Source: Torreya grandis (Eukaryota > Streptophyta > Pinopsida > Cupressales > Taxaceae). Taken from it: a stretch of 64,000 nt of DNA. The notes beneath the pieces are model-generated. The model was given only the letters and a program-made list of their open reading frames with translations, made no database searches and had not been told where the DNA came from. The stretch lies in NCBI GenBank assembly GCA_037957365.1, contig JARHVA010000001.1:10670501-10734500 (forward strand), written 5' to 3'. Of the stretch, positions 55,896 to 64,000 are shown piece after piece. Position 1 is the first letter of the stretch, and every line of letters starts with the position of its first letter. The position numbers and the translations under genes were made by a program.

Positions 55896-58826
55896 TAAAA
55901 ATTCTCAAGAAAAACAATCAGGAAAGTTTGCAAAATAATAATTTACTCGCTAAACTGACAAAAACAAATAACTTGAAGCACAATGAGCTATTTGAATTGC
56001 ACCAAGAGATTGTACTCACAATTTTGGCATGCAAATAACTCCTGAGCCTTTAATGTCATCCAACGAATATCAACCTTTTGCTCGATTATTTTGCTTGATT
56101 CGAACCTTTCTTTGATCTAACCACCTTGCAGTTGTAGCACTGACCCCTTTGACAAGTGCCGATGTAACAAAATGCAATTTTAGCAAATTTCTATCTTTAT
56201 ATTAAAAATCCCGCTTCTCGTTTGATTTTGAACTCAAAAAAACAAAACCAATCACCAACCGCTTCTTTTGCAAAAAATCAATTTTCCCAGCTTCTGTGAA
56301 CTTGTACGGGATTTCCACAATGAGCAAAGCACAAAAAATAAAATTTGCAATTGTTTTTTGGCTTAGAAAAAAAATTATCTTCACATGAACCGTACGGCCA
56401 AACAAAAATGAAATTTTTAAATTTTGCTCATTCACTTTATTATTTCCCTTTTCCACCAAGGCCGTCGTACGGCCTTTCTTTGCATGGGATTTTTCAACTT
56501 TTATTTTTCTTTAAACTTTTGTTTCTCTCCTTGGCTAGGTGTACAGCGCCAAACTAGCAAAGCAACAAAATTTTATTTATTTTTGTAAACTTTTCCTCCT
56601 TTGTAGCTGGGCGTCGATCTGAATACTTGAGCAAAACAATTAAAATTTTATTTATTTACTTTCCCTCCTTACTACTGAAGTGTCGTACAATTTGGTTTTG
56701 CTGAGTGAGAAAAACTTTTTAAAAAAAAAAAATTGACCTTCCTTGGTGCGCTTCAATATTTCTCCTTTGCATGCACTTGTATGACGCTTTTGGCTGGTAA
56801 AAACAAACAAAATTTAATGTTTCACACAACTCCCCTGCCTGGGGCGTTCTGGAATGAACAAAACAATTAAATTGCCTTCCTGGAAATTTAATTTTCAAAC
56901 TTCTCAATATACATATTTCTCTAAAGCGTTCGTTTTCTTCGAAACATTCTGCAAAAAGAAATAGCACAAAATCTCTTTTTCTATGTATCTCCACTTTGCA
57001 TCTTTGCTTGGCCAAGTGTTTAAAAGTTTGCATTTGCAAGCTAAGAGGGTGAGTAACAACTTCAGAAGAAGCAAGAGGAAGTTGTCGTTTCAACATGACT
57101 TGGGGGAATAATCACGCTTGCATGATCGAAGGAGGAAAAAAAAAGAGATTGCATGCAAAAGGAAGAAACCTTTAAATTTTCAACTGCAACTTGCATGAAG
57201 GGGAAAATAAATTTGGAATTTGGAATTTTGCATTAATGCAGCTTCAAAAATAATTCGCATTTGTATGATTAAAATAAGCGTGATTTTGATTTATATTAAA
57301 AAGGAAAACTTAAAATGTTTTTACAAATTGCAATTTGCACTCAAAAGGATTTTTGCAATTTGCACGACTTGTGCAAAAGGAAAATATGTTTACACAATTC
57401 ACAAAAAGGGAAATGGTTTTGACAAATTACCGAGAAAGCAAGTGGCCTTTTGCACAGAGGGTTCAAACGAAATTAAAAACGTTTCGGGGTAAAACCAAAA
57501 AAGTCGTAAAATTTTGATTAATTAATTTTTGAGTAATTAATCGATATTTTGATTTTTTTTAATAAGTTTTGACTTTTTGGACGAAAAATCAAAAAAAAAA
57601 TAACTGTTTTTTCAAATTTTAAATTTTGACTTTTTCACTGGTTTTTTCCCTTTTTCAAAAACCGCGACAAGTACCCAGGAGCCATTACTGACAGTTTGGT
57701 GTTTAATTGCATAAACTGAAAGATGACAAACTATTATACATTATGTTGAGGTCAGGGAAGTTGAAGAGACATGCCATGAAGCTTGGGATGTCGAGAAATA
57801 CGGGATTGGAAGAAGAAAAAAAAATTGGAAGGGGACCAGCGGTGAAGGAGCAAAACTCTGCAGGAACAAAATAGAAAGTTGTATCAGTTCAGGTAGACCT
57901 GTATGAGAGTCTAAAACTCTTTCATGTAATGTAATAAGTTTGTAGAGGAATGTGTGTGTTTGAGAGTGTGAGTGTTAGTTTGCATTATGTTCTTGATAAT
58001 GAGTTTTTGAATAAAATAAAAGTGTTGCGTTAAATGAGTCAAGTTTGAGTAATGTGTTGAATGTGTGACCATGGAGAAGTGTCCAGCCCTAACAACACGG
58101 AGATAAAGGCAAACCTTAATTGGTTTCCCTCTTTTGTGCTTGCACCACTTTACCACCAAGCTGAGAGCATCACTTGTAAGTTGTAATCCATCATATACAA
58201 AAGAATATCAATTACACTGCGATGCTAGAAATGGTAGAATATAGGCCCCTACACATGAAATTGGCATTTATAAAAAAGCAGAAAGATTTGAGCTAAACTA
58301 ATAATTATCTAAACACTTATCCAAAATTGCACAATTTATCAGTGAATCTGTGTTCGAAAACCATCGTTTGAAATGGCTTTGTAACATCAATATCATCATG
58401 GAGGAAGCAATTTTTCATGATGGTTTATAACAATTTTAATAAGTTGATATAAGTTTACAATAACAGCTTTGTAATCTAATAGAAATATCAATGTCTATCA
58501 CTTCGGCAGTTCACACCCACTATAATTATTGTGATTAGTGCAAAGGATTTGTCCACACATTTCTGTCTATGGATATTTGTCATTTGATGGATAACGTTGC
58601 ACTTATCAGCATATCATATGTTGCATGTGAGTTGTTGATCTTGAGAGGTCCATTGTACCATGGGTATTAAATGCAATTCTACATTTCTGAATCGTCGGTT
58701 TATTTAGGAATTTGTTTGTTTAGTCAAGGAGTTTCAGTTTCAGTCCTCGCCACCCTATTAATGTGGGAAGGCAATTTTGAAACAAATAATCTTTTCAGCT
58801 TTCAAGATCTTAAAAGCAAAAAAGCA
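55896..58826. other. No supported gene
   Basis: Very AT-rich with poly-A/T runs. Around 56385-56475 the palindrome-bearing word CGTACGGCC occurs twice. 57100-57700 repeats TTTGCAC/TTGCAA words. Possibly the leader or terminal region of the element that carried the 52599-55895 gene. Confidence 0.4.
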
Positions 58827-59156
58827 CAATTACCAAATCCGGCCGGATCCGAATTTTTTTGCCTGCCTGGATAAGTTCGTCCGGGTTGGCCATGTTTACT
58901 TTCAAAAAATTATATTTTTAAGGTTTTCTGTGGGAAAAAATGCCCAGCAACCATATATATTGTATAATATTAACATTTTATATTATTTTATTAATGTTTT
59001 TCATTGTATTTGTCAATTTTGCATTTTTATAAAACTATCCTCACATATATAATGTATATACTCCAGATCAGATTTTTCCGAACATTTTCAAGGATTCCGG
59101 ATTTTCGGATTTTTTTGCCCTCCGGAACAGATCCGGATTTCCGAACTTGGCAACTA
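58827..59156. mobile_element. MITE-like element, copy B
   Basis: About 330 bp, homologous to 45116-45477. Left end CAATTACCAAATCCGG, reverse complement of right end TAGTTGCCAAGTTCGG, with a shared CCGGATC just inside. The interior is AT-rich. Having two copies in different surroundings supports mobility. The TAGTT starts resemble the ends proposed for the hAT relic at 6577-9959. Confidence 0.72.
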
Positions 59157-59539
59157 TGCAAAAAAGTATCCTCATATAGTATGTATTTTCTTCTAATTAT
59201 TTTTTGTTACTTCAAAATTGTTTTGAAGAAAACATCTATTGGACAAGCTAAGATGACTTCATCAAGCAAACATTGACAGCAAATTACATACATGAATGCC
59301 TGTGATGCCAGAACTCCATTCTTAGTTCATGCTAAAAGATTTTATGCTTTTGAATTCAAACTTACAATACTTACTTCTGGCAAAGGTTAAATCTGGCCTT
59401 CAGCTACCTTGTATTATCTGTTGCATAGGCAAGCCGTTCAAATTTCATTTCCTATTGTATATTCTGTACTCCTACTTGTGCATCATGATCATACTTCTTG
59501 GACTGGAAATCCATCTTCATAATTTGGCAGGCTACCGAG

Positions 59540-59790
59540 GACATTTGGATAATAGCTTCACAAGGATTACCAACGTTCATAAGGATTGATGGAGCGGTAA
59601 AAAGCAATCAGGAAAAAGCCATACATGGCAGCAAATATGGCATTATAGTTACATATGCCTGGAGGCTAGGCATATCAACAATTAACATCAGTAAGGCCCA
59701 AGCAATTTTGAAAGGTCTTGTAAAAGCTAGAATTCTTAAAATTGAACTTTGAAAATCTATGTGGATTCCCACTTAGTTATTCAAATTATG
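59540..59790 (+). pseudogene. RVT_3-type RNase H fragment (LINE-derived)
   Basis: The frame 59498-59752 contains LPTFIRIDGAVKSNQEKAIH, then GIIVTYAWRLGISTINISKA and QAILKGLVKARILKIEL. This is the first aspartate (IDGA) and the helix region of RNase H-like domains at the C-terminus of plant LINE ORF2. Stops follow, and the later acidic residues are not in frame. Confidence 0.65.
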
Positions 59791-59799
59791 AAAGGTGGC

Positions 59800-60677
59800 A
59801 CGATCTATTCAATGTAAATTTCAAGAGAAAAATATGAATTCATAAATGTTCCTCACAGGTTTGACTCTGACGCAGAAAAGTTGACAAACCTGGGGATAAA
59901 TTTAGAAGAAAGTAATATTGATTAAACCATCCCAACAATGAAGTTATCACTCAAACCTGCAATTTTGATATTTTGCACAAAGACACAAAGCACCCTGATC
60001 TGGGATATACTTAAAAGAGTGTTAACAGTTAGTTTGGCCTCCATTTCTTCAATCATGCCTCCCAGAAATTAACTTCCTACTGAAAATGAAGACAACAATC
60101 TGTCAACCTGCATTGAATCCTACCATTCAATATTCCAATTTTTCAAAATTAACAGCAGGATCAAGCGGCATCAAGCTGAGTTGAGGTCCCATTTCTAACT
60201 CTTCGGAGCACACTAGCATGCTGATGTAAGAAGCTGGCAAAGCAAAATTGAAGCTGAATTGTCCAAAAATATGAATATTGAAGCTAAAGTCACCATCATG
60301 GCAGAAGAAGTTGAAAGCTGAGAGCAGGTCAAGATACTTGTAGTAATGGCTTCAACCTCCCAGACAATAACAGTTGTGAAAGCCCCCATCTGGCCACCGA
60401 CAAGCAGCACAACAATGACAAGGCACATATTGTTGAAGGCAATGGATAGGATGATAAAATTTAACAAGCCTTGCATGTAACTAATAATGAAATTCTCCTC
60501 CTTTTTTGCTAAGTCCTTGTTGCTAAAAGAAAAACTTTCATCTCATAATAAGAATAAAACAAAAGATGACAATTTAAGAACTTAAACAAGAAAAACAATA
60601 CTAAAATAACTTTCAAACTTCAAAATTTTGCAGTGAACATCGTGCACATAGAAACAATTTTAGATCGACTTATAACC
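59800..60677. other. Intronic, no supported gene
   Basis: No domain or splice-consistent exon seen; the minus-strand frame 60476-60213 is hydrophobic but unsupported. Confidence 0.4.
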
Positions 60678-60725
60678 ATCATCTCTATTTGCATGAAAAT
60701 CGCAGTATAAGACAGTGTGTAAGAC

Positions 60726-60890
60726 GGTATGTACTTCTTCAAAGCATCTTTGACGATTTGGCTACAACTATCTTGAATTTCGGCTTGAGGAATAGGTAAA
60801 TTTATATCAAAAAGAATCTTCTCAGCTTTTTGACGAAGCACTTCTCCAAGACGCACCAGAACTTCCCTAACCTGATAATCATTTTTTTCC
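60726..60890 (-). CDS. Exon of GBP-like gene (donor uncertain)
   Basis: The acceptor CACTGCAG is followed by codons that complete an arginine codon begun in the exon at 61074. It encodes EKNDYQVREVLVRLGEVLRQ and EIQDSCSQIVKDALKKYIP. The 3' edge is uncertain. A GT at 60725 gives a phase that joins the exon at 49198, a GT a few codons later fits equally, and a GT at 60677 has the wrong phase unless a further exon exists. Confidence 0.65.
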
Positions 60891-61073
60891 CTGCAGTGCC
60901 AAAAAAATAAAGCTGCCACATTATTTCTAATCGGTACTTACATTCCAAAATCCAACTTTAAAGGTTGAATAATAGATAGGAAAGCTTCTCAATTAGAAAC
61001 AAAAAACCCAACAATCTAGTTGTCCAATGTTTTCTCTATATTCAGTGTTATTACTCTGGAGCAAAACCCCAAC

Positions 61074-61191
61074 CTGTACAATGGTTTCATTCTCTCAATT
61101 TTTGCACCAAGACTAACTTCACATGCTGATGATGTCAGCACTGGAGGCACCCCAACACATCGTTGCTTGCAATAATCAATTGCTTTATTTT
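61074..61191 (-). CDS. Exon of GBP-like gene
   Basis: A 118-bp exon between TCTCGACAG and CAG/GTTGGG. It completes a glutamate codon from the previous exon and ends with two bases of an arginine codon. It encodes NKAIDYCKQRCVGVPPVLTS and EVSLGAKIERMKPLY. Phase agrees on both sides, which is strong support for a real exon. Confidence 0.8.
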
Positions 61192-61320
61192 CTGTCGAGA
61201 TTGAAGAAAATATATTAAAAAATTATAAATAAACATTAGTAACTCCATCTCAAGGAAAGTGAAGCTAAATTATTGCATTGAATTCCTACATATGAAGCAC
61301 CAGAAAAAGTCTATCAGTAC

Positions 61321-61998
61321 CTGCATCAGAAAGTATCTGATTAAGTTCTTGGGTTGTCAGTGCAGACATAGCCAATGCTGAAAGCACCTCTAGGTTTCCT
61401 GGTGAAGAGTTCAGATCTCTTGTCAATGGTTTCAATCTATCAGGTCTTGGAAAAACTGATTGCATTTTTTTCTCAAAATACTGTACACCTCCAGCAAAAG
61501 CACCATCAATTATTAAATCAACAAGGACATCTCTTAGCTTTCGATCAGCACTCAAAGGGAAATCTTCGTTGACATAGTGGACTAGAAGGGGCAACAATTT
61601 GGCCACAATCTTTCCTGTGAGTTTTTGACCGCCTTTTGCTGTTAGATTTCCAAAGACTGCTGTACGAAGATTTTCAATGTCCAAAAGATACTTAGGATGA
61701 AGAGTATAAATCAGTTCCTCTTCTGCAGCCAATCCTTTACTCCCATATTTTTCACGCAATAAATTTATATCTGCTGGAGTTCTAAGGGTATAGCAAGAAA
61801 TTCCATGAGAAAACAACGTATACAAAGTTCGATCTCCAGCATGTGCTTGGGCAGCTATGTAACGCTGAAGATGATGTATAGGTGCTTCTGAAGATTGAAG
61901 ATCAATGTCAAATCCCTGTACAACCCATGTTAATGGTGGGAAGTCGAGTGTCTTTAATATCAGAGACATATCTAAATCTATTGAAGGGGTAAGCTCAT
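61321..61998 (-). CDS. Main exon of a guanylate-binding-protein-like gene
   Basis: A 678-bp exon between ATACAG and GCAG/GTACTG, open throughout (226 residues). The segment LKTLDFPPLTWVVQGFDIDL resembles the part of the GB1/RHD3-type GTPase domain that reads F.P.F.W.LRDF.LDL in guanylate-binding proteins. RTLYTLFSHGISCYTLRTP and LDIENLRTAVFGNLTAKGGQ, then KLTGKIVAKLLPLLVHYVN, follow the order C.TL..P, then L..L...VF, then G..LTG..... expected next. The rest (FPRPDRLKPLTRDLNSSPGN, LEVLSALAMSALTTQELNQI) is not typical of that family, so the assignment is moderate. If it is correct, the protein is a large GTP-hydrolysing, self-assembling protein; its P-loop exons would be to the right of this window. 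Confidence 0.6.
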
Positions 61999-62163
61999 CT
62001 GTATCACAGAAAAACAAACCATGTATCAACAATTATTCAACTTGGTAAAAGATCTGATCGAATCAGAGTACAGACAATAACAGACCTATTTATTGTCAGA
62101 AACAATTCATAAACAGCAACAACTTTTAGATCATTAAATAATAAAAATCAAATTACATATAAC

Positions 62164-62256
62164 CTTCAGACTCAGCAGTGTGAAGCCAATTCTGTAAATT
62201 AAAGATTTGAGCCTGCTTTGACAAATCAGCTAAGGAGCTCACTGATTGTGCATCTC
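62164..62256 (-). CDS. Exon of GBP-like gene (most 5' one seen)
   Basis: A 93-bp exon with acceptor TTGTGTTGCAG and donor GAAG/GTTATA. It begins with two bases of a codon and ends with one, which joins exactly to the exon at 61998 as an aspartate codon. It encodes DAQSVSSLADLSKQAQIFNL and QNWLHTAESE. Upstream exons must exist but none is recognisable in 62257-64000. Confidence 0.75.
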
Positions 62257-64000
62257 CTGCAACACAATGCGGAAATGGTTCATACACAATTTACTGTTTT
62301 CTGAAAATAAAGATAAAGGAAAATAATATGAAAATCAAAATTAGCATCAAAATAATGGCATGGACACTTGAACAGCAAAACAAAGGTAAGAAGTGATGCT
62401 ATTGTAATTTTCATAGAAGCTGATTATGCAGTTTTCCAGGCATTTCATACAAATCATTTATATATCAAAAGCAACTACAATCAGATATGACGATGACAGT
62501 GTTGATACCTTTTTGTGCCAGCATAAAAATAAAGCAAACAATTATTTGAGGACAATAAAATATTTTTACATCGATAATTAATGGGGCCTTTTCCTACAGT
62601 TGATTACACATGATCTAAAATCTATGGATTATTCTGCATGTAAAAAGACATCCCCATACTTACTAACAAGCAATATCCAAGGCTTTGCAAAGCTGGTGAT
62701 GCCTCTTGGGTCCTAAGGAGTTTGAGCCTAGATCCTTTTGACAAACAATACATGGCAGAGCACTGTTTTAAATGATTGCATAGATATTTTTATACCGTTT
62801 GCAGGTTTCTAGCATGGAAAACTATATGCAGAACATTAATGTTATATGCAGCCTTATGCTTAAGCCTTGGGCATATGATGGTTGGTTTTGTGGTTTTTTA
62901 AATATTTGATCATTTTATAGTATTGACAATATTCTTAAATGATGCAAGTCCAAAACCTTTAAAGGATTATCAAGACCAATTTTAAGTTATTTAAACTGAT
63001 GGTATGTTTATGAGAACTTGGCATTATTAAATTGTGATTTTTTGGATAAGGCGATGTGTCATAAGGTTACTTGGATGACCCTATTCTGATGAAATTAATC
63101 ATGGGACATAAATCACACTATGTTACAAGGAACGAAATGAGAGATATGATGTTTCCACATTCCACAAAAATTGAGACAGAATTTCTGGGTACAAACTGTG
63201 TATAGAATTCATGTACATCAATTCTATACACAGTTTGTACCCCGAAATTCCTTGTCTACAGGCACAAGATGTTGAATGATAATGCAAGGTGCTCAAAATA
63301 TTTAAGTTGGGTGTCAATTTCAAGATCGTAATTAATGTGATAAACCCTTCAACATTTCCAAAAGGTGTGACATAATTGAACCTTAAACTTTGGGAGCTTG
63401 GCATACAGAAAGAAATTAACGAGGAAATAAGCACATTTGGCTGCTGAAGGTTGATAAACTCAATGATTTGAAACAATAGCTTGCACAGGAAGTTTTGAGA
63501 TAATAGAGCTGTGAAGAAATAAGAAATAACGAAATTTTAAACGTCTACAAATGACTAAATTAGGTCAATGGGACTCAAGAGTACAACCAGTTACAATAAA
63601 GTAGTACTAGGGTAAGGGGAACCGTACCTTAAGAAAAGAAACTAAACAATAGAGAATAAAACATGATTAGGGGAAGTAAACCAATGCAGGTAGCCCCCAA
63701 ACTGAAAGATCTGAATATAATTGCAAATACAGATAATCATTTGAGGGAAGGACCCTCCAATGAAACAAGGAGCTGAAGCCAAAGAAGACCAAAGTTGAAG
63801 GCCAAAATTGTTAACAGATGATGTTACATGTGTGCAGCAAAAGCTAGGCGAGGTGGACCAATAGTATCGTCATCAAAAACTAAAAAGCGGGCTAACAAAG
63901 GATCTACTAATGTCCAACATAAAGTGCCTAGGGCTAAGTGGGGCAGGCTAAACAACCCTATGGGGAAACAAGGTACTTGCCCTTGAAACTAACACTCAAG
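62257..64000. other. Probable intron; contains a 31-bp inverted repeat
   Basis: No convincing exon. The minus-strand frame 63476-63123 runs across the inverted repeat at 63179-63250 and is not a believable gene. Confidence 0.45.
63179..63250. repeat. Near-perfect inverted repeat, 31-bp arms, 10-nt loop
   Basis: The left arm 63179-63209 and right arm 63220-63250 are reverse complements with a single mismatch. The core is GGTACAAACTGTGTATAGAA and the loop CATGTACATC. Either strand transcribed through it would form a tight hairpin. It could be a tiny foldback transposon or a young small-RNA precursor. No flanking target duplication was noted. Confidence 0.9.

Larger units (their letters stand above)
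49199..60725 (-). other. Large intron (about 11.5 kb) of the GBP-like gene
   Basis: Between the exons ending near 60726 and starting at 49198. It contains a Copia LTR relic, a tandem repeat, the unknown broken gene 52599-55895, MITE copy B and an RNase H fragment. A small undetected exon inside it cannot be excluded. Confidence 0.55.

Noticed and set aside
63123..63476. 117-codon minus-strand frame
   Set aside because: It runs through the inverted repeat, has no domain, and no splice sites link it to neighbouring exons.
1..64000. CRISPR arrays, prokaryotic operons, phage or defence islands
   Set aside because: All recognisable content is eukaryotic plant-type repeats and exons; no repeat-spacer pattern or operon structure was seen.

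Overview
This 64-kb window looks like intergenic and intronic nuclear DNA from a plant with a very large, repeat-rich genome. I infer a gymnosperm, possibly a conifer, but no sequence here proves it. The basis is AT-rich DNA, old and heavily mutated nested chromovirus-type Ty3/gypsy elements, plant LINEs with zf-RVT and RVT_3 RNase H domains, a BED/DUF659 hAT transposase relic, and one host gene with an intron of more than 11 kb. There are no rRNA genes, CRISPR arrays or prokaryotic operons. Nearly all mobile-element reading frames carry stops and frameshifts.

Layout. 1-806: LINE 3' end. 1352-3742: an unrecognised reading frame broken by one stop codon, next to a tRNA-Met primer site and two head-to-tail LTR-type sequences. 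6577-9959: a hAT transposon relic carrying a SINE with a perfect 10-bp target duplication. 9960-10850: degenerate tandem repeat. 12104-24894: an old minus-strand gypsy element (E4) whose integrase is split by a second complete gypsy element (E1, 13170-19688, target duplication AATGG). 27550-28455: LINE tail. 28470-29600: LTR, primer site and partial gag of another gypsy element, fused to a truncated LTR of a third minus-strand gypsy element (E2, to 38976). E2 is itself interrupted in gag by a compact plus-strand element (E3, 34343-37591), which keeps gag and protease but has lost RT, RNase H and most of integrase. 39725 to about 46290: a nearly full LINE whose ORF1 is split by a solo LTR (44391-45927, target duplication TGGAA).

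47307-62256 holds the host-gene signal. Six minus-strand exons with mostly matching splice sites and phases encode about 536 residues of a protein resembling the guanylate-binding-protein family; its P-loop exons would lie beyond the right edge. A convergent plus-strand exon at 47307-47519 belongs to a second, unrecognised gene. The large intron contains a Copia LTR relic, a tandem repeat, a roughly 1,090-codon broken gene of unknown identity (52599-55895), a MITE-like element and an RNase H fragment. A near-perfect 31-bp inverted repeat lies at 63179-63250.

The most novel observations are: (1) short hairpins with a GACGAAAAC-like loop, repeated in tandem in several otherwise different LTR families, with compensating stem changes; (2) the protease-chromodomain fusion frame of E3; (3) the unrecognised frames at 1352-2605 and 52599-55895; and (4) the 31-bp foldback. 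I see no defence or other multi-gene system.
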